The notes under the pieces are model-generated. The model had not been told where the DNA came from. It saw only the letters and a list, made by a program, of their open reading frames with translations, and searched no databases. This document shows, one piece after another, positions 56,562 to 64,000 of a DNA stretch of 64,000 bases; within the stretch, counting starts at the first letter, position 1; each line of letters begins with the position of its first letter. The DNA is taken from contig NZ_FNBZ01000007.1 in the NCBI RefSeq assembly GCF_900102525.1, positions 1-64,000 on the forward strand. Direction: 5' to 3'. Source of the DNA: Allobosea robiniae. GTDB lineage: Bacteria; Pseudomonadota; Alphaproteobacteria; Rhizobiales; Beijerinckiaceae. The position numbers and the translations under genes are program-made.

Positions 56562-57179
56562 TCAGACCATCCCCACGCTCTTCAGCTGCTGATAGGCCTT
56601 CAGGATCTCCTGAAGCGTGCCCTCGCGCGAGCGATCGCCGCCATTGGCGTCCGGATGGAAGCGCTTCACCAGTTCCTTGTAGCGCGCCTTGATCGCGGCG
56701 GAATCGGCGGTATCGTCGAGGCCGAGCGTATCCAGCGCCTTGCGCGCCACGATGCCGACGCGCGATTCCGGCTGGGCCGCCTGCTGCTTGTTCCGGGCGC
56801 CGAACAGGTTGAAGGCGTCGTGCATGTCGGCCGCGGCCTCACCGTTGGCCTTGCGCCCGCGCTGCGACATCCGCGCCGCCTTGGAGTTGACGCCGAGCTT
56901 CCAGGTCGGCCGATGGCCGATCTCCTCCTGCTTGGCGTAAGCGGCGAGCGCATCGTCATCCATGCCCGCGAAATAATTGTAGGTCGCGTTATAGGCCTTC
57001 ACATGCTCCATGCAGAACAGGAAGAACTGGCCTTCGCGGCCGCGGCCCTTCGGCGCCCGGAACTCGCCCGTGCGGGCGCAGCCCGGATGGCTGCAACGCG
57101 GCGCATCGCTTTCCACGGGCGCTTCCGCCTCGGAAGCTCCGATCCTGATGCTGTCGAAAAGGCGAGAGTTGATGTTCAT
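56562..57179 (-). CDS. J-domain protein (DnaJ-like)
   Basis: This 205-residue protein has a C-terminal J domain (about 140-205) with KELVKRFHPDANGGD containing the HPD motif that stimulates DnaK ATPase. The N-terminal half has RCSHPGCARTGEFRAPKGRG and FCMEHVKAYNATYNYFAG, a Cys/His set (CxxxGC, CMEH) that may bind zinc. This layout is typical of a conserved Rhizobiales J-domain protein next to bolA. I use ATG 57179, which gives the family length; a longer frame exists. It is divergent from bolA, 96 bases apart. Confidence 0.92.
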   Translation of the reverse strand: MNINSRLFDSIRIGASEAEAPVESDAPRCSHPGCARTGEFRAPKGRGREGQFFLFCMEHVKAYNATYNYFAGMDDDALAAYAKQEEIGHRPTWKLGVNSKAARMSQRGRKANGEAAADMHDAFNLFGARNKQQAAQPESRVGIVARKALDTLGLDDTADSAAIKARYKELVKRFHPDANGGDRSREGTLQEILKAYQQLKSVGMV

Positions 57180-57275
57180 CGTCGACGGGTTATGAGACGC
57201 AAGGGCTAGGGCCGGCAAGTGCGATGCAGCACATCGCCGAACCGACAGAACAATCATGGTAACGGTGGCGCGATC

Positions 57276-57548
57276 ATGACCTCAATCAGCGAAAGAATCA
57301 CGCAAAAGCTGACCGCGGCCTTTGCGCCACAGGCGCTCAGGGTGATCGACGAATCGCACCAGCATCAGGGCCATGGCGGCTGGCGCGAGGGCGGCGAGAC
57401 TCATTTCAGGGTCGATATCGTATCGGAGGCCTTCGCTGGCAAGAGCCGGCTCGAACGCCACCGCCTCGTCAACGCGGCACTGGCGCAGGAACTGGCCGAC
57501 CGCGTGCACGCCCTGGCGATCGCGGCGAAGGCTCCGGGCGAAGGCTGA
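57276..57548 (+). CDS. bolA: BolA family protein
   Basis: This 90-residue protein has the BolA fold: ISERITQKLTAAFAPQALRV, then DESHQHQGHGGWREGGETHF with clustered His as iron-sulphur ligands, and SRLERHRLVNAALAQEL. BolA proteins form 2Fe-2S complexes with monothiol glutaredoxins and affect iron homeostasis, cell shape and stress response. The ATG at 57276 gives the normal length. Its 3' end is 1 base from the end of the convergent MFS gene. Confidence 0.93.
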   Translation: MTSISERITQKLTAAFAPQALRVIDESHQHQGHGGWREGGETHFRVDIVSEAFAGKSRLERHRLVNAALAQELADRVHALAIAAKAPGEG

Positions 57549-57549
57549 G

Positions 57550-58758
57550 CTAGGTTGCCGCAGGGACGACGGCCTTGGGCTCCGCCGGTGCGGCGATATA
57601 GATGGCCAGCGTCACGGCGAGCATCGCGCCCATGAAGACGAACAGCCAGCCAAAGGTCGCCTGCGCATCGTAGCCGCGCCCGTCGAGAGCGTTCACCAGG
57701 CGTCCCGAGAGCCACTGCATCACGCCCGCCCCACCCATGAAGACGAAATTCATGAAGGTGACGCCGCGGCCGATCTCCTGGGGCGACATGAAGGCGCGCG
57801 CATGCGCCATCACCACGGCATAGGTGACGCCGAACAGGCCGATGACGAGGAGCAGGCCGACCGCAAGGCGCGACGATGCCTCGCCCCACAGAGCCAGCGA
57901 GAAACACGCAAGGGCGACGGTCACCGCACAGGCGATGACCGTGGGCTTGGCGCCGATCCGCCGATAGAGCGGCAGCACCAGGAGCGCACCCGCCGCGATA
58001 AAGCCACCCATGGTCATCGCAGCATAGCTCGTGGCAGCGAGGTCGAAGCCGTGCACCGTCTGGAGATAGGGCGCGATCCACAAGCCCCGGATCGAGATCG
58101 TGACGCCGTAGCTCACGAAGGTGAAGGGGAGGATGAGCCAGAGCGGCCGTTTCACCACGATCTGCTTGATCCCGCCCAGCAGCGAGACAGGCTGTTGCGC
58201 GGCGCCAGGCAGCGGCGGCGGGTCCTTCAGCAGCAGCACCACGAGCAGGGCCGTCAGCGCCACGATTCCGGCAAGGCCGAACACCGTCGCGCGCCAGCCA
58301 TAGGCCGCCAGGAAATAGGCGAGCGGCGCGCCGCTCAGCGGATCGCCGATGCAGCCGAACCCGATCAGGAAGGATGACATCGTGGCGAAATGCCGGGGCG
58401 AATAGAGCCGCGCGGCCAGATAGAAGCCGGACATCAGGATCGGCGCGCAGCCGATCCCGATCAGCGCGAGCGCCGTCAGCGCAGAAAGATAACCGCGCGA
58501 CAGGCCGAAGATCACCGTCCCAACGAAGGCGACCAGGAGGAACCCTGCCAGCGTCCGCCGCGGGCCGATCCGGTCGAGTGCATAACCGACCGGAAATTGC
58601 GTGAGCGCGAAGGCGATCAGCCAGGCGGCCTGCAGGCTGCCGAGCTGGCCCTGGTCGAGGCCGAGGTCTCGCGTCAGGTCCCCGGAGATCACCGCCAGGA
58701 ACGAGCGGAAGAACTGGCTCAGGATATAGGCCAGCAGCAGGACCAAGAAGCTCGTCAC
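57550..58758 (-). CDS. MFS transporter
   Basis: This 402-residue inner-membrane transporter has 12 predicted helices. Motif A-like sequence LIAFALTQFPVGYALDRIGP, RRTLAGFLLVAFVG lies between helices 2 and 3, with its partial repeat LVLPLYRRIGAKPTVI in the second half. The family moves small molecules by proton symport or antiport. No neighbour suggests a substrate. It is convergent with bolA and follows the thiolase gene by 73 bases. Confidence 0.92.
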   Translation of the reverse strand: MTSFLVLLLAYILSQFFRSFLAVISGDLTRDLGLDQGQLGSLQAAWLIAFALTQFPVGYALDRIGPRRTLAGFLLVAFVGTVIFGLSRGYLSALTALALIGIGCAPILMSGFYLAARLYSPRHFATMSSFLIGFGCIGDPLSGAPLAYFLAAYGWRATVFGLAGIVALTALLVVLLLKDPPPLPGAAQQPVSLLGGIKQIVVKRPLWLILPFTFVSYGVTISIRGLWIAPYLQTVHGFDLAATSYAAMTMGGFIAAGALLVLPLYRRIGAKPTVIACAVTVALACFSLALWGEASSRLAVGLLLVIGLFGVTYAVVMAHARAFMSPQEIGRGVTFMNFVFMGGAGVMQWLSGRLVNALDGRGYDAQATFGWLFVFMGAMLAVTLAIYIAAPAEPKAVVPAAT

Positions 58759-58831
58759 GACAATCCGCCTTCATCCGGCGGACTGTGCCGCAAGCCTGCT
58801 TTCCGGGCTCGTCCTGGCCTGGAAGCCGGCC

Positions 58832-60001
58832 TCACTTGATCCGTTCGAGCACGGAGACGTAGTTGGCGACCGCAGCCCCGCCCATGTTGAAGATGCCGCC
58901 GAGGCGCGGCTCGCTGAGCTGCATGCCCTCCGGCGCCTCCCCGGTGAGCTGCATGGCGGAAAGCACATGCATCGAGACGCCGGTCGCGCCGATCGGGTGG
59001 CCCTTGGCCTTGAGGCCGCCGGACACGTTGACCGGCAGCTTGCCGTCCTTCTGGGTCCAGCCTTCCTTGATCGCGCGGGCCCCGTCGCCTTCCCGGGTCA
59101 GGCCCATTGCCTCGTATTCGATCAGCTCGGCGACGGTGAAGCAGTCATGCGTCTCGACGAAGGAGAGATCGTCGAGCGTCACGTTCGCCTTGGCCAGCGC
59201 CTGTTTCCAGGCGAGCGCGCCGCCCTCGAATTTCAGGATGTCGCGCTTCGACATCGGCAGGAAGTCCTGGACATGGGCCATGCCGCGGAAGCCGACGGCG
59301 CGGCGCATCCTGAGCGCGGTCTCCTCGTCGGCCAGCACCAGCGCAGCGGCGCCGTCCGAGACCAGCGAGCAGTCGGTGCGCTTCAGCGGCCCGGCGACAT
59401 AGGGGTTCTTCTCGCTCTCCTCCCGGCAGAAGGCATAGCCGAGGTCCTTGCGCATCTGCGCATAGGGGTTCGCGACGCCGTTCTTGTGGTTCTTCGCCGC
59501 GATCATCGCGAGCGCGTCGGACTGGTCGCCATGGCGCTGAAAATAGGCCGCCGCGATCTTGCCGAAGACGCCGGCGAAGCCGCCTTGCACCTCGCTATCC
59601 TCCGGCAGGTAGGAGGCCTTCAGCAGGTTCTTGCCGATCTCGGGGCCGGGCGTCTTGGTCATCTGCTCGACGCCGACGACGAGCACGACCTTGGCATCAC
59701 CGGCCCGGATCGCGCGCACGCCCTGGTGCACCGCGGCAGAGCCGGTCGCGCAGGCGTTCTCGACGCGCGTCGTCGGCTTGAAGCGCAGGGCAGGATCGGC
59801 CTGCAAGACCAGCGATGCGGTGAAATCCTGGGCCGAGAAGCCGGCGTTGTAGTGGCCGAGCACGATCTCGTCGACCTCGTCGGCCGTGATGCCGGCATCG
59901 ACCAAAGCCTCGGTCGCCACCCGCACGATCAGGCTCTCGACGGTCTCGGCATCCTGCTTGCCGAACGGTGTATGGGCCCAGCCGACGATTGCAGCGCTCA
60001 T
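58832..60001 (-). CDS. Thiolase family protein (SCP2/SCPx-like)
   Basis: This 389-residue thiolase has nucleophile Cys84 in VENACATGSAAVHQG, catalytic His in SFVETHDCFTVAELIEYE and GGLKAKGHPIGATGVSMHVL. The HDCF signature and the missing second Cys near the C terminus (GGIFNMGGAAVANYVSV) put it in the SCPx/acetyl-CoA acetyltransferase-like group rather than with PhaA/AtoB. Such enzymes cleave or form 3-ketoacyl-CoA. Its operon place before an MFS gene gives no clear pathway. Confidence 0.9.
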   Translation of the reverse strand: MSAAIVGWAHTPFGKQDAETVESLIVRVATEALVDAGITADEVDEIVLGHYNAGFSAQDFTASLVLQADPALRFKPTTRVENACATGSAAVHQGVRAIRAGDAKVVLVVGVEQMTKTPGPEIGKNLLKASYLPEDSEVQGGFAGVFGKIAAAYFQRHGDQSDALAMIAAKNHKNGVANPYAQMRKDLGYAFCREESEKNPYVAGPLKRTDCSLVSDGAAALVLADEETALRMRRAVGFRGMAHVQDFLPMSKRDILKFEGGALAWKQALAKANVTLDDLSFVETHDCFTVAELIEYEAMGLTREGDGARAIKEGWTQKDGKLPVNVSGGLKAKGHPIGATGVSMHVLSAMQLTGEAPEGMQLSEPRLGGIFNMGGAAVANYVSVLERIK

Positions 60002-60139
60002 GGCGAAATCTCCCTTACTGTGCAGCTACACGTTATCTTGGCAGCCCTGTGCCATCGGGCAAGCCGGTATCCGCGCATGGTGGCCGTGCACGGATCGGCT
60101 GGCAGGGCATCTGCCTCCAGCACTAGCGGCCCCGTCCGT

Positions 60140-61045
60140 TCATCGCAACGCCAGAGACAGCAGCAGCCCGACCCCGCCGACAATCATCGCCATGCCCAGG
60201 ATTTCGCGCCGGCTCGTCCCCTCCGCGAACAGTTTGCGCGAGGCGATCTGCGCCAGCGGCACCTCGATCAAAGCCAGCGTCCGGACATTGGCCGCCGTCG
60301 TCAGCGAAAAGCCGATGAACCAGAACTGCGAGGCGGCCGCGCCGAGGAAGCCGGCCGAGAGCGAGCGGCGCCAGCTCTTCAGGCTAAGGATCAGCGCCTG
60401 CCGGTCGGCGACCAGCATATAGGCCACCAGCAGCAGGATCTGGAGCCCGAGGCCGAGCACGAGGATGGTCGAGGCCCGAATCAGGAACTCACCCTCGGGC
60501 AGCGCCTGGATGCCACCGCGGAAGCCGATCGCCGAGAGCGCGAAGAAGGCTCCGGAGACGATGCCGAGCACCGCCGGCCGCAGGCCTGCGCGCGTCAGTT
60601 TCTCGCCGGGCTTCCACGACACCACGATCACGCCGGCCGTCGCGATCGCGATCGCCAGGAACTTCATCGGTGTCAGCGCATCGCCGAGCAGCGCCGCACC
60701 GAACAGCGCGACCTGCACCGGCTCGGTCTTGGTATAGGCCGTCGTCACCGCGAAGGAGCGCTCGCGCATCGCTGCCAGCATCAGCGCGGTGGCGGCGATC
60801 TGCGTCAGCGCCCCCCAGAGCGTATAGCCGAACGAGGCCATGCCGATCTCCGGGGGCAATCGCTGCAGACCAAGGCAGGCGAGCGCCAGGAACAGCATCG
60901 CGAAGGGCAGGCCGAACAGGAAGCGGACCTGCGTCGCCCCGACGACGCCGATGGTTTCGGTGAGCGAGCGCTGCGCCAGGTTGCGCGCGGTCTGCAAGAG
61001 CGAGGCGATGATGGTCGCCGGTATCCAGAGAAGGCCGAAAGCCAC
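60140..61045 (-). CDS. EamA/DMT family transporter
   Basis: This 301-residue membrane protein has 10 helices in two EamA halves: SLLQTARNLAQRSLTETIGV and FLFGLPFAMLFLALACLG in the first, KLTRAGLRPAVLGIVSGAFF and FWFIGFSLTTAANVRTLALI in the second. DMT proteins export metabolites or drugs. The C terminus GMAMIVGGVGLLLSLA matches the last helix. It lies alone between the thiolase and the carboxypeptidase. No regulator is adjacent. Confidence 0.9.
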   Translation of the reverse strand: MAFGLLWIPATIIASLLQTARNLAQRSLTETIGVVGATQVRFLFGLPFAMLFLALACLGLQRLPPEIGMASFGYTLWGALTQIAATALMLAAMRERSFAVTTAYTKTEPVQVALFGAALLGDALTPMKFLAIAIATAGVIVVSWKPGEKLTRAGLRPAVLGIVSGAFFALSAIGFRGGIQALPEGEFLIRASTILVLGLGLQILLLVAYMLVADRQALILSLKSWRRSLSAGFLGAAASQFWFIGFSLTTAANVRTLALIEVPLAQIASRKLFAEGTSRREILGMAMIVGGVGLLLSLALR

Positions 61046-61260
61046 GCGACAAGCCCTAGAAAAGCGAAGGAGGCGTCGCTTGTGGACCGCCCGCCGCAGC
61101 TAGGCAAATCGCTGCGCAAGGGGTAGGTATGCATTCACGGGCGGGCGATTGTGGCGGCTGTCTCGAAATTGCCGCATGCATCGCGTTGAACCGTGCGCCG
61201 TCGTCACTGGCCAAGCTATCCGCAAGACCGCTCCGAGCAAGACAGGTTCAGACCCGCCCG

Positions 61261-62823
61261 ATGATCGCTTCCCGCCTCGCAGCCGCCCTCGCCCTCGGAG
61301 CCGTCCTGACGGGGCCGGCCTATGCCGGAACCAGCATCGTCATCGACGCCTCAAGCGGTGCTGTGCTGTCGAGCGAGAATGCGAACCAGGCCTGGCGTCC
61401 GGCCTCCACGACCAAGATGATGACGATCTATCTCGCGCTGAAGGCGGTGCGGGAAGGGCGTTTGAGCCTGGAGACCGCTATCCCGGTCTCGAAGCTCGCC
61501 GCCAGCCAGCCGCGCGTGAAGGTCTATGCAAAGCCGGGGTCGGAGATCACGCTCGACAACGCTTTGCGCATCATGATGGTGAAATCGGCCAACGACATCG
61601 CCTATGTCGTGGCCGAGGGCGTCGGCGGCGACGTTCCGAGCTTCGTCGCCATGATGAACGCGGAAGCGCAGCGCCTCGGCATGCGCGATACCCGCTTCGT
61701 CAACCCCAATGGCTGGGACAATCCGGACCAGCAGACCAGCGCCCGCGACCTCGCCGTGCTCGCCATGGCGCTGATGCATGATTTCTCTGATTATTCCGAT
61801 TACTGGGGCACCTCGGCCGTGCAGCTCGGCAAGCAGGTGATGCACAACACCAACGGGCTGGTCGGGCGCTATTCCGGCATCAGCGGCATGAAGACCGGCT
61901 TCACCTGCGCCTCCGGCTTCAACGTGGTCGCAACGGCGAGCCGCGGCGGACGCACCTTGATCGCCATCGTCCTGGGCTCGCTTTCCGGCGCCGAGCGGAC
62001 GGTGCAGGCAGCCCAGCTTCTCGATGCGGGCTTCGCCTCCTGGGGCGGCACCGGCTACAGCGTCGCCTCGATGCCGCCGAGCGGCACCCGCGCGCCCAAT
62101 ATCTGCGACGATGTGCGCCATCGCGGCGGCGGGGCCGCGCTCGCCGACGATGCCGATCTCTCCGGCCCGATCTCGGCCATGGCCACCGCCAATAGCGGCA
62201 ACGAAGCCGATGGCGGGCGCTTTGCGACGGCGCTCTCCGCCCAGTCGGCCGCACCGGTCGCGAGCCGTTCCTCGCGCGGACGCATCACGCTGGGCCCGCG
62301 CGCCCAGGTCTTCCCGATCCAGGTCTCCTTCGGCCGCTCGCCGGGCTCCGCTTCCGCCCCGCTCGCCGCCAATGCCACGGCGCAGCCGAGCTCGCGCGTC
62401 GCCCGCGGTACCCCGACGATCGAGCCGGATGCTCCGGTCGCCGCCGGCCTCGCCATTCCCCCGACCCGTCGCACCGCTTCGAGCAACGGCGCGATCCCGC
62501 GCGGCACAACCGCCTTCGCGCCCGCAAGCGCGCCGGTCCAGCCCTCGACCGATGCCTTCGAAGGCGGCCCGCTGCGCCTCCAGGGCGCCGTCCGGCCCGG
62601 CGCCGCCAATACCGCGAGCCTGCGCCCCGGCGCGGCGGCCGGCATCAAGCCCGCCCCGCGCAAGGCGCAGGCCGCCAAGACCCAGCCGGCAAAGGCCCAG
62701 CCGCTCAAGACCCCGCCGGCCCGCACCTTGCCGGCCAAGCCCAAGCCTTCCCAGGCTGCCGCGAAGCCGCCGGCGGCCAAGCCCGCAGCCGGAGCCAAGG
62801 CCAAGCCCGGCAACGACGCCTGA
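61261..62823 (+). CDS. D-alanyl-D-alanine carboxypeptidase (class A-type PBP, DacF-like)
   Basis: This 520-residue exported enzyme has a signal peptide (cleavage near AYA, residue 22) and active site S49-TTK52 (RPASTTKMM), S109-AN111 (VKSANDIAYV) and K211-TG213 (GMKTGFTC), the peptidase S11 triad. It trims the last D-Ala from peptidoglycan stem peptides. Residues 330-520 form a long Ala/Pro/Lys-rich tail (KPAAKPAAGAKAKPG at the end), which may bind wall or membrane in place of an amphipathic helix. ATG 61261 is chosen over an upstream ATG because it starts the signal peptide directly. Confidence 0.93.
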   Translation: MIASRLAAALALGAVLTGPAYAGTSIVIDASSGAVLSSENANQAWRPASTTKMMTIYLALKAVREGRLSLETAIPVSKLAASQPRVKVYAKPGSEITLDNALRIMMVKSANDIAYVVAEGVGGDVPSFVAMMNAEAQRLGMRDTRFVNPNGWDNPDQQTSARDLAVLAMALMHDFSDYSDYWGTSAVQLGKQVMHNTNGLVGRYSGISGMKTGFTCASGFNVVATASRGGRTLIAIVLGSLSGAERTVQAAQLLDAGFASWGGTGYSVASMPPSGTRAPNICDDVRHRGGGAALADDADLSGPISAMATANSGNEADGGRFATALSAQSAAPVASRSSRGRITLGPRAQVFPIQVSFGRSPGSASAPLAANATAQPSSRVARGTPTIEPDAPVAAGLAIPPTRRTASSNGAIPRGTTAFAPASAPVQPSTDAFEGGPLRLQGAVRPGAANTASLRPGAAAGIKPAPRKAQAAKTQPAKAQPLKTPPARTLPAKPKPSQAAAKPPAAKPAAGAKAKPGNDA

Positions 62824-62830
62824 GGCCTGA

Positions 62831-63742
62831 TTGAACCCAGGCAGCCCTGACCGGGACCAAATCAGCGAGCGCCGGGGATTCGTCCTGGCGCTGGCTTCGG
62901 CCGCTGCCTTCGGCACGAATATCGTCAGTGCCCAGATCGCCGGCCAGGCGGGCCTGAGCGGCCCGCTGCTCGTCTTCTACCGCGTTTTCCTGATGCTCGT
63001 CCTCGTCGGGGGAGCCGCTCTCTTCTGGCGTGGATCGCTGGCCCTGCGGCGCGGCGAGCGGCAGCCCGTGCTGCTCTTCGGCCTGGCGACGGCGCTGGTC
63101 GGCATCGCCTATCTCTCATCGGTCGCCTTCGTGCCCGTCTCGGTCGCGGCGGTGGTGTTCTACACCTTTCCGATCCTGATCGTTCTGGCCGAGCCGGTTC
63201 TGACCCCTGCCCCCTTCCGCGCCGACAGGCTGGCGGTCGCCCTCGCAGCCTTTCTCGGCATCGCCCTCGTCGTCGGGCCTGACCTGCACGGGCTCGATCC
63301 GCGCGGCCTGGCGCTCGCGATGCTGGCGAGCCTCAGTGCGGCCGCGCAGTTCTTCGCCGCTGCCCGCTGCGCGGAAACGCCGACCCTGCCCAAACTGTTC
63401 TGGTCGCATGTCGTCATCCTGCCGGTCGCGGCGCTGGTGCTGCTGGCGACCGGCGGCTTCCTGCCGCCACAGACCTTCCTGCTCGCGCCGATCGCCGTCG
63501 CCATCACCTATGGCGGCTATGTCGTCGGCTTCCTGTTCCAGATCCTGGCGCTCGCCCGCATCGCGCCGGGCCCGGCCGGGCTTGCCTTCTGCGCCGAGCC
63601 GGTCTTCGCCGTCATCATCGCCGCCGTCGTGCTCACTGAGCGGCTGGGCCCGCTGCAATATGCCGGCTGCGCCCTTGTCATCGCCGCCATCGCCACTAAT
63701 GTAATATTAGAACAAACGAGGCGGAGCACCGTGCCTGCCTAA
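62831..63742 (+). CDS. EamA/DMT family transporter
   Basis: This 303-residue membrane protein has 10 helices in two EamA units (RGFVLALASAAAFGTNIVSA, LVGIAYLSSVAFVPVSVAAV; AMLASLSAAAQFFAAARCAE, ALARIAPGPAGLAFCAEPVF, AVIIAAVVLTERLGPLQYAG). The start is a TTG 7 bases after the carboxypeptidase stop, with GAGG just upstream; no better start is available. It is not close to the DMT protein at 60140. The substrate is unknown. The 3' end is 14 bases from the CobW gene. Confidence 0.9.
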   Translation: MNPGSPDRDQISERRGFVLALASAAAFGTNIVSAQIAGQAGLSGPLLVFYRVFLMLVLVGGAALFWRGSLALRRGERQPVLLFGLATALVGIAYLSSVAFVPVSVAAVVFYTFPILIVLAEPVLTPAPFRADRLAVALAAFLGIALVVGPDLHGLDPRGLALAMLASLSAAAQFFAAARCAETPTLPKLFWSHVVILPVAALVLLATGGFLPPQTFLLAPIAVAITYGGYVVGFLFQILALARIAPGPAGLAFCAEPVFAVIIAAVVLTERLGPLQYAGCALVIAAIATNVILEQTRRSTVPA

Positions 63743-63756
63743 AGGCTCAGCGATTC

Positions 63757-64000
63757 ATGACCGGCGACCCTGCCCGCCCCCTCCCCGTTCCGCTCACCCT
63801 GCTGACCGGCTTCCTCGGCGCCGGCAAGACCACCTTGCTGAACCGCCTGCTGAAGGACCCGACGCTCGCCGGCACGCTCGTGCTCGTCAACGAGTTCGGC
63901 GAGATCGGCCTCGATCACCTGATGATCGAGGGCGTCGAGGAGAACATGATCCTCCTCGAATCCGGCTGCCTCTGCTGCACCATCCGCGACGATCTCATCG
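63757..64000 (+). CDS. CobW/COG0523 GTPase, N-terminal part
   Basis: The frame runs from ATG 63757 off the end of the window (81 residues seen). It has a Walker A/G1 loop GFLGAGKTTL (residues 18-27), NEFGEIGLDH (switch region) and the metal-binding C71-L-C73-C74 (ESGCLCCTIRDDL). These are the marks of COG0523 G3E GTPases, which load zinc, cobalt or iron into client proteins. Which subfamily cannot be told from this part. Confidence 0.93.
   Translation, partial: MTGDPARPLPVPLTLLTGFLGAGKTTLLNRLLKDPTLAGTLVLVNEFGEIGLDHLMIEGVEENMILLESGCLCCTIRDDLI

Noticed and set aside
58967-61126. 719-codon plus-strand frame across thiolase and DMT genes
   Set aside because: It runs antisense through two well-supported genes; low-complexity composition and no start signal.
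61351-62916. 521-codon antisense frame opposite the carboxypeptidase
   Set aside because: Gly/Arg-rich shadow of the Ala/Pro-rich tail; no homology features.

Overview
The window is GC-rich DNA from an alphaproteobacterium, most likely of the Hyphomicrobiales (Bosea/Methylobacterium-like). Supporting signs are a possible ethylmalonyl-CoA mutase, an RpoE-ChrR type sigma/anti-sigma pair, a CtrA-type TTAA-N7-TTAA box, and an intergenic repeat of a kind I associate with Rhizobiales. The genus is a guess; the class is much safer.

Layout. (1) 1-14.7 kb: aromatic and alicyclic acid catabolism. It opens with the end of a 3-oxoacid CoA-transferase beta subunit and two tandem epoxide-hydrolase-like enzymes. 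Two back-to-back IclR regulators follow, divergent from a probable 11-gene operon. That operon encodes an AroE-like dehydrogenase, a polar amino-acid-type ABC importer, a MaoC hydratase, a fused CoA-transferase, an aldo/keto reductase, a 3-dehydroshikimate dehydratase of QuiC1 type, and protocatechuate 3,4-dioxygenase PcaH and PcaG. (2) 14.7-15.4 kb: scars of an integrase and an OprB-like porin. (3) 15.6-21.0 kb: a LysR regulator convergent with a six-gene exported-enzyme operon (two alpha/beta hydrolases, carboxymuconolactone decarboxylase family protein, cupin, cytochrome P460, DUF4405 membrane protein).

(4) 21.1-32.6 kb is the most coherent block. Two ECF sigma/anti-sigma pairs surround two cyclopropane-fatty-acid-synthase-like methyltransferases, a FAD oxidoreductase, DUF1365, DUF1295, DUF2177, DUF2147, DUF4394, a lipoprotein esterase and a membrane protein. 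I found the same bipartite promoter, TGATCC-like, then exactly 17 bases, then GTATCC-like, upstream of seven transcription units here, including both sigma operons. This looks like a self-contained photo-oxidative or membrane-lipid stress regulon.

(5) 32.7-37 kb: a PAS-GGDEF-EAL protein, a MscS C-terminal remnant and a serine hydrolase. (6) 37-45.7 kb: a dipeptide-type ABC importer without ATPases, an HMG-CoA-lyase-like enzyme, a class III CoA-transferase, an aconitase-family protein with its swivel domain at the N terminus, and a GntR regulator. Two matching inverted repeats mark its likely operators. The set reads as hydrate, activate with CoA, cleave. (7) 45.7-51.1 kb: decayed integrases, a cytochrome c, a TetR/glycosyltransferase pair, an unrecognised gene, and tRNA-Glu with a duplicated 24-bp 5' segment, probably attachment-site scars. 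(8) 51.4-64 kb: what looks like core chromosome, namely ComF, glutaredoxin, DUF1178, SleB-type hydrolase, a B12-dependent acyl-CoA mutase, a J-domain protein, BolA, MFS, thiolase, two EamA transporters, a D,D-carboxypeptidase and the start of a CobW GTPase.

Start codons were chosen from Shine-Dalgarno sequences, ATGA-type overlaps and family lengths. Functions come from motifs recognised by eye, without database searches.
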